DNA from: Streptomyces odontomachi | GTDB lineage: Bacteria; Actinomycetota; Actinomycetes; Streptomycetales; Streptomycetaceae | Length of the DNA stretch: 64,000 nucleotides | Direction: 5' to 3' | NCBI RefSeq assembly: GCF_024435355.1 | Contig: NZ_JAMJWG010000025.1 | Span: 1 to 64,000, forward strand | Part shown: positions 34,531 through 42,390 of the stretch, piece after piece | Position numbering within the stretch: the stretch's first letter is position 1 | How the letters are laid out: every line of letters begins with the position of its first letter | Program-made: the position numbers and the translations under genes | Notes under the pieces: generated by a model | Told to the model about the DNA's origin: nothing | What the model saw: the letters and a program-made list of their open reading frames with translations, nothing else | The model's database searches: none

Positions 34531-35852
34531 GTCAGCTCCTTCGCCTTCGTCTCGGGCATGGTGGTGTAGACGACGACGCCGACCAGCGCTGCCGCGGCGA
34601 CGTAGACCCAGATCAGGTCGTGGTGGCCGTGCGTGCTCAGCCAGGTGGTGACGTACGGGGCGGTGCCGCCGAACAGGGCGACAGCGAGCGCGTAGGGCAG
34701 GCCGATGCCGGTGGTGCGCACCTCCGGCGGGAACTGCTCGGCCATGATCACCGCGCAGTTCGCCGAGTAGCCGACGATGAACACCATCCCGACCAGTTCG
34801 ATGCCCAGCAGCGTCCAGAAGCCCGCCGACAGCAGGTGCAGCAGGGGCCAGGCGAGCACCAGGAAGCCGGCGGCGAAGGCGGTCAGCGTGGGCTTGCGGC
34901 CCAGCCGGTCCGAGAGCAGCCCCCCGAAGGGCAGCAGGACCAGGAAGACGGCCAGCGCGATGGTGTTGGCCAGCAGGGCGCGGCTGAGTGGCGCTCCGGT
35001 CTCGATGTGCGCGTAGGACGGCATGTAGCTGACCCACACGTAGTAGATGAGGGTGCCGGCGACGGTGATGCCGACGACGCGCAGGGCGGCACGCGGATGG
35101 TCGACGAGCATGCTGCGCAACGGGTTGCGCCGGGTGCCGTCCGACGCGGCGAGGCGCCGGAAGGAGTCGGTCTCGGGGACGTTGAGCCGCAGCCAGAGCC
35201 CGACCAGGCCGAGCAGCCCGCCGACGCCGAAGGCGATGCGCCAGCCCCACGATTCCAGGGCCTGCTCCCCCAGGAGCGCCGTCAGCACGGTGCCCATCAG
35301 GGAGGCGATGAGCGCTCCGGCACCGACCGACACCTGCTGCCAGGAGCCGGCGAAGGCGCGGCGGCGCGGCGCTGCCGACTCGATGAGGAACGCCGACGAC
35401 GTGCCGAACTCGCCGCCGGCGGAGAACCCCTGCACCAGCCGGGCGACGACGAGCACGACCGGCGCGGCCACCCCGATGACCCCGTACGGCGGGCAGACGG
35501 CGATCAGCAACGAGGCGCCGGCCATCAGCGAGATGGTGAGCGTCATGCCCTTCTTGCGGCCGTGCCGGTCGCCGTAGGCACCGAGCAGCGCGCCGCCGAT
35601 CGGGCGCATCACGAAGCCGACCGCGAAGACCAGCAGGGTCGACAGCAGGCTGGTGGTCTCGTCGTGGGACGGGAAGAACTGGCCGGCGAAGAGGGTCGAG
35701 AAGGTCGTGTAGACGGCCCAGTCGACCCATTCGACGGCGTTGCCGATGGCCCCGGCCACGATGGCCCGGCGGCGGGCAGGGCCCAGCCGGGTGCCGGTTG
35801 CGTCCGACGGTTGCGCGGTGGCCGGGTTCGGGGCGGTGCGGTGCGCGGTCAT
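34527..35852 (-). CDS. MHS-family MFS transporter
   Basis: A 441-residue, 12-helix transporter. The NAVEWVDWAVYTTF first helix and the loop YGDRHGRKKGM are characteristic of the metabolite:proton symporter group, which imports organic acids, betaines and related compounds. It starts at an ATG that overlaps the upstream deacetylase stop and ends overlapping the SDR start. As the only transporter of the operon it presumably brings in the compound degraded by its neighbours. Confidence 0.9.
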   Translation of the reverse strand: MTAHRTAPNPATAQPSDATGTRLGPARRRAIVAGAIGNAVEWVDWAVYTTFSTLFAGQFFPSHDETTSLLSTLLVFAVGFVMRPIGGALLGAYGDRHGRKKGMTLTISLMAGASLLIAVCPPYGVIGVAAPVVLVVARLVQGFSAGGEFGTSSAFLIESAAPRRRAFAGSWQQVSVGAGALIASLMGTVLTALLGEQALESWGWRIAFGVGGLLGLVGLWLRLNVPETDSFRRLAASDGTRRNPLRSMLVDHPRAALRVVGITVAGTLIYYVWVSYMPSYAHIETGAPLSRALLANTIALAVFLVLLPFGGLLSDRLGRKPTLTAFAAGFLVLAWPLLHLLSAGFWTLLGIELVGMVFIVGYSANCAVIMAEQFPPEVRTTGIGLPYALAVALFGGTAPYVTTWLSTHGHHDLIWVYVAAAALVGVVVYTTMPETKAKELT

Positions 35853-36763
35853 GTCGTCCCTTCCTGCGCCGGGGCGGCGTGGTCCAGGACGTACCTGGCC
35901 AGGTGCTCGTGGGTGGCGAACCAGACGTCGTGCGCGGTGATGTGCCGCAGCAGCTCGTCGAGCACGGCCATGCGGGAGCGGTGGCCGATGATGTGCGGGT
36001 GCAGCGTCAGCTGGAAGACGCCGCCCTCGGCGAGCGCCTGGTCGAACTCGTCCCGCCAGATGGACAGCACGCCGCGCGGCGGGGTGTAGGGCCGCAGGGC
36101 GCCGTAGCGGTCCATCATGAAGTAGGGGGCGTCGTCGCGTATCCACTCGACGGGGATCTCCACCATCCCGGTGGGCGTGCCCTGCTGCACCAGCTCGTAG
36201 GGGTCGTCGTCGGCCATCAGCGACGAGTCGTAGAGCAGGCCGAGCTCCCGGGAGATCGTCAGGGTGTGGTCCGAGAAGTCCCAGGACGGCGTGCGCAGGC
36301 CGACCGGGCGACGCCCGGACAGCTGCTGAAGCGTTTCTGCGGCGCGGTGTGCCAGCTCCCGCTCGACGGACTCGTCGAGCAGCATGTTCCGCTCGTGGAT
36401 CCAGCCGTGCAGGGCCACCTCGTGCCCGGCGGCGGCGTAGGCGCGCACCTCGTCGGGGTGCAGCAGCGCCGAGACGGCCGGCATGAAGAACGTGGCCGGC
36501 GCCCGGTGGCGCTCCAGCGTCCGCAGGATGCGCGGCGCCCCGACCCGGGAGCCGTACTCGCCCTGCGCGAGCGCCCCTGGACGGGTCTCGCCGTCGCGCA
36601 GCGGGATGGTCTCGTGATCGGAGTCGAACGACAGCGCCACGGCCACCCGCGCCCCGCCCGGCCAGTGCGCCGGGCGCAGCGGCCGCCCGGCGCGGATCGC
36701 CTGCACATGGCCGCGCCAGACGGCCTCGTCCCACTGCCAGGGGTGCGGTTCGGTGTGCGTCAT
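35849..36763 (-). CDS. CE4 polysaccharide-deacetylase-family hydrolase (PuuE/HpPgdA-like)
   Basis: A 304-residue cytoplasmic protein with a NodB-homology barrel. SFDSDHET replaces the usual FDDG motif, HGWIHERN supplies metal-binding histidines, RTPSWDFS and HPHIIGHRS complete the site. Members of this intracellular branch include allantoinase-like cyclic-amide hydrolases and the Helicobacter PgdA-like group, so a small cyclic amide or N-acyl substrate is more plausible than cell-wall glycan. There is no signal peptide. It overlaps both neighbours by ATGA. Confidence 0.82.
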   Translation of the reverse strand: MTHTEPHPWQWDEAVWRGHVQAIRAGRPLRPAHWPGGARVAVALSFDSDHETIPLRDGETRPGALAQGEYGSRVGAPRILRTLERHRAPATFFMPAVSALLHPDEVRAYAAAGHEVALHGWIHERNMLLDESVERELAHRAAETLQQLSGRRPVGLRTPSWDFSDHTLTISRELGLLYDSSLMADDDPYELVQQGTPTGMVEIPVEWIRDDAPYFMMDRYGALRPYTPPRGVLSIWRDEFDQALAEGGVFQLTLHPHIIGHRSRMAVLDELLRHITAHDVWFATHEHLARYVLDHAAPAQEGTT

Positions 36764-37836
36764 CGGTCGCCTTCCTTGTCTTTCCTCGTGGCCGGCGGAG
36801 GGAGGGGGCCGTGCCCGGACGGCCGGCCTTCGGAACCCGCGGTGGGCGTCGGGGTCCAGGCCCGCTTGAGTGCCCTGGTCTGCAACGTCACGTCGCTCGC
36901 CCGCAGACCGGGCAGGCCGCCGACGACCTGGGTGGTGTACGCGTACAGCTCGCCGTAGTGGCGCAGCACGATCTGGCCGACGAGATTGAAGCGGCCCGTG
37001 GTGGCGGACAGGTACTTGGTGCCGGGGTGCCGGGCGAGCAGGGTGCCCGCGCGGTCCAGCTCGCCGGGCTCCACGGCCAGCCAGAGCATGAACTCCACGC
37101 CGTAGCCGAGGGTCGCGGGCTCGGCCAGCGTCCTGAAGCGCAGACAGCCCCGCTCCACCATCGACTCCACCCGGCGGGCCGCGGTCCGCTCGCTGCACTC
37201 GACGCGCTCGGCCAGCTCCTTGAACGGCATCCGCCCCACCTCGCCGAGGGCGCGCACGATCCGCAGGTCGAGCGGGTCCAGCTCCTCCGGGGCCTGCTCC
37301 CAGTAGCGGTCCTCGAACGGCCCGGGGGCCGCGATGCGCAGCTCCTCGACGGCCGTCCCGTCGAGGATGCCGGGGTCCCAGTCGTGTGCGGAGGTGAAGG
37401 TGTGCATGACGGGCAGGGACTCGGTCTCCACCACGGGAAGCTCCCCGAGGTCGCCGCCCATCACCTCCCCCAGATCCTGGTAATCGGGCACGACCAGCTC
37501 GGCGACGCAGTCGGTGCTGCCGGCGACCGCGGCGACGAACCGCGTCTGCGGGCGCCCGGCCAGCGCCGCGGCCACCTCCGGTGCGGTACCGGGCCGGCAC
37601 CGGCAGCGCACCAGGGCCGGTACGCCGAGCCCGCACCGCAGCACGTCGACGACGCCGATGACCCGCAGCAGACCCGCCTCTTCCAGGCGCCCGGCCCGCC
37701 GCATCACCGTGCGCGCCTCCGCACCGACGTGCCGGCCCACCTCGTTCCAGGTGGCCCGCCCGTTCAGCTGCAAGGCCGCGATGATCGCCCGATCCAGCGG
37801 GTCCAGCCCGTTCGACGTCTGCATGCGAGACAGCAT
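36760..37836 (-). CDS. Lrp/AsnC-type regulator with two fused repeats
   Basis: A 358-residue protein made of two Lrp/AsnC units. The first HTH is LDPLDRAIIAALQLNG... (residues ~11-60) and the second LDPLDLRIVRALGEVG... (~178-227), each followed by a ligand-binding RAM-like domain. The N-terminal start is uncertain between 37836 and 37824; neither has a good ribosome binding site. It is the first gene of the operon, so it likely senses the imported compound and autoregulates through the dyad over its own promoter. Confidence 0.82.
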   Translation of the reverse strand: MLSRMQTSNGLDPLDRAIIAALQLNGRATWNEVGRHVGAEARTVMRRAGRLEEAGLLRVIGVVDVLRCGLGVPALVRCRCRPGTAPEVAAALAGRPQTRFVAAVAGSTDCVAELVVPDYQDLGEVMGGDLGELPVVETESLPVMHTFTSAHDWDPGILDGTAVEELRIAAPGPFEDRYWEQAPEELDPLDLRIVRALGEVGRMPFKELAERVECSERTAARRVESMVERGCLRFRTLAEPATLGYGVEFMLWLAVEPGELDRAGTLLARHPGTKYLSATTGRFNLVGQIVLRHYGELYAYTTQVVGGLPGLRASDVTLQTRALKRAWTPTPTAGSEGRPSGHGPLPPPATRKDKEGDR

Positions 37837-37853
37837 GGATGTCCGAGAACGAC

Positions 37854-37872
37854 CATGGCAAGTCTATCCATG
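37854..37872 (-). promoter_or_regulatory. Dyad with internal -10 upstream of the Lrp-like gene
   Basis: CATGG...CCATG (37854-37858 and 37868-37872) flank AGTCTA, which is TAGACT on the minus strand, a good -10 about 25 bases from the start codon. A regulator bound to the dyad would cover the -10. Confidence 0.4.
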
Positions 37873-37951
37873 ACATTTTCCGTCACCACAGCCAAGTGAT
37901 TTGCCGCTCACGGGCACCGAGGGTCGACCGGTCCCCCGGAGAAAGCACGAG

Positions 37952-37983
37952 GCCCCGCCCGCACCTACGGGTGCGAACGGGGC
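37952..37983. terminator. Hairpin terminator with a TACG loop
   Basis: GCCCCG (37952-37957) pairs with CGGGGC (37978-37983) and CGCACC (37960-37965) with GGTGCG (37970-37975), closing on a very stable C(TACG)G loop. It lies beyond the 3' end of the glcG-like gene and before the Lrp operon promoter, on the reading side of minus-strand transcripts. Confidence 0.65.
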
Positions 37984-38025
37984 TGTTCCGTGTCATGTCC
38001 AGGCAGCGGGCCGGTCGTGGGTTGC

Positions 38026-38560
38026 TCGCGCAGTTCCCCGCGCCCCTTCGAGGTGGACGGGGCCACCGTTCGCCGAGCGACGCGCAAAAAGGGGCGCGGG
38101 GAACTCCGCGACAAACCCCGACGAAACCGCCAGATCACCACCACCCGAAGGGGCACCATCGACCGAGGCCCGGGCCGCAGGCCCGCCAATGAAAGCACCC
38201 GCAGCACACGGCACACGCCGCCCCGCAGGGAGCCGGCCATTCGACGCGCGGCGCCGAAAAAAGGGGCGCGGGGAACTGCGCGACAAGCCACGACGAAACC
38301 GCCAGATCACCACCACCCGAAGGGGCACCATCGACCGGGGCCCGGGCCGCAGGCCCGGTAATGAAAGCACCCGCGGCACACGGCACACGCGGCCCCGCAG
38401 CGAGCCGGCCATTCGACGCGCGGCGCCGAAAAAAGGGGCGCGGGGAACTGCGCGACAAACCCCAACGAAACCGCCAGATCACCACCACCCGAAGGGGCAC
38501 CATCGACCGGGGCCCGGGCCGCAGGCCCGGTAATGAAAGCACCCGCGGCACACGGCGCAC
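38026..38560. repeat. 172-bp tandem repeat array with an inverted flanking copy
   Basis: GGGGCGCGGGGAACT recurs at 38091, 38263 and 38435, exactly 172 bp apart. The whole 172-bp unit is repeated nearly perfectly about 2.7 times, including a CCGGGCC-GCA-GGCCCGG hairpin and CACCACCACCCGAAGGGGCA. An inverted copy of the unit start lies at 38026-38046. The 762-base gap from 37837 to 38598 holds this array and the hairpin at 37952 and no convincing gene. Confidence 0.9.
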
Positions 38561-38598
38561 CGCACCGCGCAAGCGGGCCCCGCCTGCCGGGAAACCGG

Positions 38599-39048
38599 TC
38601 AGGCGGACCGCTCCGCCACCTTCGCCTCGAACGCCGCCAGCGCCGCCGCCCCCACCGCCTTGTCCTGCGCACCGTTGCCGCCGCTGACGCCGACCGCGCC
38701 GATCACCTCGCCCTCGTGGACGATGGGGAAACCGCCGACGAAGGCGGCGAAGCGGCCCGGGTGCATGTGCTGGATGCCGAACGCCTCGTTGCCGGGGAGG
38801 GCCGGCCCGTTCGGTGTCTCGTTGAAGAGGTGGGTGGCGCGCTGGTGGCCGGCGGCCGTGAACGCCTTGGCGATGGCGATCTCGACGCCGGTGAGGCGGG
38901 CGCCGGTCATGCGGTGCAGCGCGATCGGGTGGGCCCCGTCGTCGGCGATGCAGATGGTCTGCTTGACGCCGATCCGGGCGGCCTCCGCTTCGGCGGCCTC
39001 CAGCATGACCAGGGCATCCTCCAGGGTCAGACGGAAGACGGAGTACAT
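38599..39048 (-). CDS. GlcG/HbpS-family protein
   Basis: A 149-residue cytoplasmic protein of the GlcG/HbpS (DUF336) fold. The pattern TLEDALVMLEAAEAEA, IADDGAHPIALHRMTGA and PIVHEGEVIGAVGVSGG...QDKAVGAAAL is typical. Some members bind heme or cobalamin-like ligands; many sit in catabolic operons with unknown function. Its ATG shares one base with the stop of the aldehyde dehydrogenase gene (TGATG), so it is the second gene of that operon. Confidence 0.85.
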   Translation of the reverse strand: MYSVFRLTLEDALVMLEAAEAEAARIGVKQTICIADDGAHPIALHRMTGARLTGVEIAIAKAFTAAGHQRATHLFNETPNGPALPGNEAFGIQHMHPGRFAAFVGGFPIVHEGEVIGAVGVSGGNGAQDKAVGAAALAAFEAKVAERSA

Positions 39049-40442
39049 CAGCTCTCCTGGTAGTCGCAGTAGACGGTCTTGGTGTCGGTGACGAAGTCCA
39101 GCGCGCCGCGGCCGCCCTCGGGGAAGGCTCCGGAACTGGCGGCGCCCCAGCCTCCGAAGGGCGGCGCGACGCCGTTGCCCGTGGTGCGCTCGTTGACCTT
39201 GACGATGCCGCAGCGTGCCCGGTGCATGAAGCGTCCTGCGGTGCCGAGGCTGGTGGTGTGTACCGCGGTGACCAGGCGGTTCGTCGCGGAGTTGATGGCG
39301 GTGACGGCCTGGTCGGTGTCGTCGACGGGCAGCACGGAGAGCAGCGGGCCGAAGATCTCCCGGGTGTTGATCGGGTGGTCGGCGGGCACTCCGGTGAGGA
39401 CCGTGGGCAGCACCCAGTGCCCGTCGGGGTCGGTGTCGGGCGCGAGCGCGGCCTGGCCTGCGACGGTGGCGCCGGCCGCCGTTGCGGAGTCCAGCAGGGC
39501 GGTGAGCCGGTCCCGTTGGGCGGCGGTCGCGGCCGGGCCGACGTCGGCACCCGGGTCGTCGCCGCGGCCGGCGGTGAGCTTGGCCGCCTGCTCGCCGAGG
39601 AGGGCGGTGAACTCGTCCAGGACGTGCCGTGCGACGAAGACCCGGTCGGTGGCCGTGCAGACCTGGCCGGTGAGCCCGAAGGCGCCGCCGGCCACCTCCC
39701 TGGCGGCCCGCGGCAGATCGGCGTCCGCGCAGACCAGGACCGCGTTGTGGCCGCCCAGTTCGAGCTGCAACCGGGCGCCGGGCGCCGCGGTGCGGCGCAG
39801 CGCGGCACCCACCGCGTCCGAGCCGGTGAACGACACGGCGCGCACCTCGGGCGCCCCCACCAGGGCCTGCATCGCCTCGGGGTCGTCGCCCTGCACGACG
39901 TGCAGTACCTCCGGCGGGATCCCGCCGCGATGGCAGGCGGCGGCCAGCCGGTCACCGACCGCCGGGGTGACCGGTGATGGCTTGAACACGACGGTGTTGC
40001 CCGCGGCCAGCGCCGGGGCGATCTTGCGGGCGGCCAGCGAGATCGGGAAGTTCCACGGGGTGACCGCCACGACGACACCGAGTGGCACCCGCAGCGTCCA
40101 GGACGCGGCGCCCGCGGACTCGCGGGGATACGTGCTGCCCTCGACGAGGAAGGCGAGCTGCGCCGCGAGCCGGAACTGCTCGACGGTCTTGGCGACCTCC
40201 CCCCGCGCCGAGCCGAGCGTCTTGCCCTCCTCCCGGCAGATCAGCAGCGCGAGATCCGCGGCGTCGGCGGCCAGTTCCTGGGCGGCGCCGTGCAGTGCAC
40301 GGGCCCGCTCGCCCGCGGTGGCAGCCGCCCAGTCGACCCAGGCGGCGTCCGCCGCGCGCACCGCTTCCGCGGCCTGTCGCGGGGTGGTGGCAGGCAGTTC
40401 CGTGACCACCTCGGACGGGGCGGCCGGATTGGTGGACCTCAT
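39048..40442 (-). CDS. NAD(P)-dependent aldehyde dehydrogenase
   Basis: A 464-residue ALDH: NAD-binding TPWNFPISLAARKIAPAL, FTGSDAVG, catalytic Glu in LELGGHNAV and catalytic Cys in TGQVCTATDR. It resembles the succinate/2-oxoglutarate-semialdehyde branch more than fatty aldehyde enzymes, but substrate is not certain. The ATG at 40442 begins the conserved part. It forms an operon with the GlcG-like gene and is divergent from the PucR regulator, sharing a 211-base intergenic region that holds a GCACAAG motif (40486-40492). Confidence 0.88.
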   Translation of the reverse strand: MRSTNPAAPSEVVTELPATTPRQAAEAVRAADAAWVDWAAATAGERARALHGAAQELAADAADLALLICREEGKTLGSARGEVAKTVEQFRLAAQLAFLVEGSTYPRESAGAASWTLRVPLGVVVAVTPWNFPISLAARKIAPALAAGNTVVFKPSPVTPAVGDRLAAACHRGGIPPEVLHVVQGDDPEAMQALVGAPEVRAVSFTGSDAVGAALRRTAAPGARLQLELGGHNAVLVCADADLPRAAREVAGGAFGLTGQVCTATDRVFVARHVLDEFTALLGEQAAKLTAGRGDDPGADVGPAATAAQRDRLTALLDSATAAGATVAGQAALAPDTDPDGHWVLPTVLTGVPADHPINTREIFGPLLSVLPVDDTDQAVTAINSATNRLVTAVHTTSLGTAGRFMHRARCGIVKVNERTTGNGVAPPFGGWGAASSGAFPEGGRGALDFVTDTKTVYCDYQES

Positions 40443-40653
40443 GACACCACCACCGTCCGCTGGCCGCTGGTTGTCGCCCTCTGGCGCACAAGTCGTTTTC
40501 TCGACAAGATGGGCCTCCTGGTCCGATCGATCGGGCGCCGGCGCCGTCTGCCACACGCTGACCGGTTTGCTCGTCCTCCCCACCCAGCTTTGGGGCGCCC
40601 GGCCCCAGCGGCTTCGTACAAACCGCACCTTCGCCGCGGGAGGATGTAGGCAG

Positions 40654-42390
40654 ATGGCACAAGACGGTTCCGATGTGACGGTCGAGACGCTGCTGGGCGA
40701 GCCGGTGCTGCGTGGGCGGCTGCTGGGCGGCAAGGCCGGCCTGCGGAGGCGGGTGAGTTGGTGCCTGCCGCTGTCCGAGATAGCGCCGACGCCGGTCGGG
40801 CAGGCCCCGGACGAGGAGGACCTGGCGGGTATCGCGGTGTACGCGGCCGCGGCCGAGGTCGCCGCGGCCGGCGACCCGAAGACGCTGCTGACGTCGCTCG
40901 CCCGGCGCGGCGCCGCCGTGCTGTTCGCCCGGACGCAGGGCGGTGCCGACGTCGACCTCGGCCCGGTGATGCGGGCGGCGGACAGCGCGCGGCTGCCGCT
41001 GGTGCGCCTGGCGCCGGAGGCCGACTACCACGTCATCGGGCGGCTGGTGGCGGTCAAGGCCATCGCGGGCACCGCCCATGTGCTGGAGTACAGCGTGCGG
41101 GTGCACCGCACGCTCGGCGAGGTGTTCGCCTCCGGTGCCGGCCTGCCGGCGCTCGCCCAGGCCATGTCCACGCTGTCCGGGGCGACCGTGCTCATCCTCG
41201 ACCAGGACGGCGAGCCGCTCGCCCGGGCCGAGCGGGACCGCGGCGCGACGGACCAGCAGTGGCGGGAACTGGCGAGGGTGCTGCACGGGCAGCAGGACGG
41301 CCGGCCCGCGGAAGGCCGCCACCACCCCACCGCCCAGGACGCCGTGGTGGTGGCCCCCTGGGGCGGCCGGGTGCATGTCGTCAGCACACCGGTGAGCGTC
41401 GCCGGCGACGCCTACGGCAGCGTCGCGGTGATCGAGTCCGCGCTGCCGCCCGACCCCCATGACCTGGCGCAGCACCGGGTGATCGTCGAGCAGGGGGCGC
41501 CGCTGGTGGCGTCGGAGATCCTGCGGCAGCGCTCGGTCACCGAGGCCGAGGAACGCTCGCGCGACGACTTTCTCGACACCCTCGTGCACGGGCGGTTCAG
41601 CGACGCGCACGCGCTCCAGGCCCGCTCCCGGCACCACCGGTTCGACTGCGGGGCGCGGCACGCGGTCTTCGTGGCCGCCCTGCCCCCGCTCGGTCCGGCG
41701 CGGGCGCAGCAGGTGCAGCGCGCGGTGATGGCGGCGCGTGGCGTGGCCGGCAAGGGGTTCACCATCGCCGGTTACGTCGGCCAGTTGCTGGTGCTCGTAC
41801 GGGAGGTGGCGGCCGGTGACGCTGGTGCCGGTGCGCAGCTGGCCGCGCCGGCCGAGAAGGGCGAGCTGCGGCGGCTGGGGCGGGCGGTGTTCCGGGTGCT
41901 CTCGGAGCGCACCGGTACGGACGTGCAGGTGGCGCACGGGCGGGCCGCGGACGGTGCGGCGGGCGTCGCGGCCAGCTTCCGGGAGGCGCGGATCGCGTTG
42001 GAGCTGTCCCGCCGGGTGCAGGTGCCGGAGGTGTGCGGATACGACGAGCTGCGGGTCTTCGCCGCCATCGAGGAGGCGGCGGCCGGGGCGCAGGCGCAGG
42101 CGTTCGCGGCCGAGGTGCTGGGGCCCTTGCGCCGGGCCGACGGGCAGACCGGCAACCTGGAACAGGTCGTCCTCGCGTACATCGCGGAGTCGGGCAACCT
42201 GAACGCCGCGGCGCGCCGCCTCCAGCTGCACCGCAACACCATGCTCTACAAGCTGGAACGCGCCTCCCGCGCCCTCCAGATGGACGTGCGCTCCGCGGAG
42301 ACCCAGTTCACGGTGTGGCTGGCGCACCGCATCCAGACGCTCAACGACTCCCTCCAGGTGCTCCGCTCGGAACTGACCCCGCCGGCCTGA
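40654..42390 (+). CDS. PucR-family transcriptional regulator
   Basis: A 578-residue protein with an N-terminal PucR ligand-binding domain (TVETLLGEPVLRGRLLGG), a GGDEF-like/CdaR middle region and a C-terminal helix-turn-helix (GNLNAAARRLQLHRNTMLYKLERASRAL). PucR proteins control catabolism of purines, amines and related nitrogen compounds. The ATG at 40654 follows GGGAGG. It is divergent from the ALDH/GlcG operon and is the likely regulator of the neighbourhood through the recurring GCACAA motif. Its 3' end overlaps the convergent MFS gene by 50 bp. Confidence 0.9.
   Translation: MAQDGSDVTVETLLGEPVLRGRLLGGKAGLRRRVSWCLPLSEIAPTPVGQAPDEEDLAGIAVYAAAAEVAAAGDPKTLLTSLARRGAAVLFARTQGGADVDLGPVMRAADSARLPLVRLAPEADYHVIGRLVAVKAIAGTAHVLEYSVRVHRTLGEVFASGAGLPALAQAMSTLSGATVLILDQDGEPLARAERDRGATDQQWRELARVLHGQQDGRPAEGRHHPTAQDAVVVAPWGGRVHVVSTPVSVAGDAYGSVAVIESALPPDPHDLAQHRVIVEQGAPLVASEILRQRSVTEAEERSRDDFLDTLVHGRFSDAHALQARSRHHRFDCGARHAVFVAALPPLGPARAQQVQRAVMAARGVAGKGFTIAGYVGQLLVLVREVAAGDAGAGAQLAAPAEKGELRRLGRAVFRVLSERTGTDVQVAHGRAADGAAGVAASFREARIALELSRRVQVPEVCGYDELRVFAAIEEAAAGAQAQAFAAEVLGPLRRADGQTGNLEQVVLAYIAESGNLNAAARRLQLHRNTMLYKLERASRALQMDVRSAETQFTVWLAHRIQTLNDSLQVLRSELTPPA

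Noticed and set aside
38086..38560. CRISPR-like array
   Set aside because: The whole 172-bp unit repeats head to tail with no unique spacers and no cas genes.
38135..40078. A 647-codon minus-strand frame running through the repeat array and into the ALDH gene
   Set aside because: It reads the ALDH gene in the wrong frame and crosses non-coding repeats; the translation is Pro/Arg/Ser-rich.
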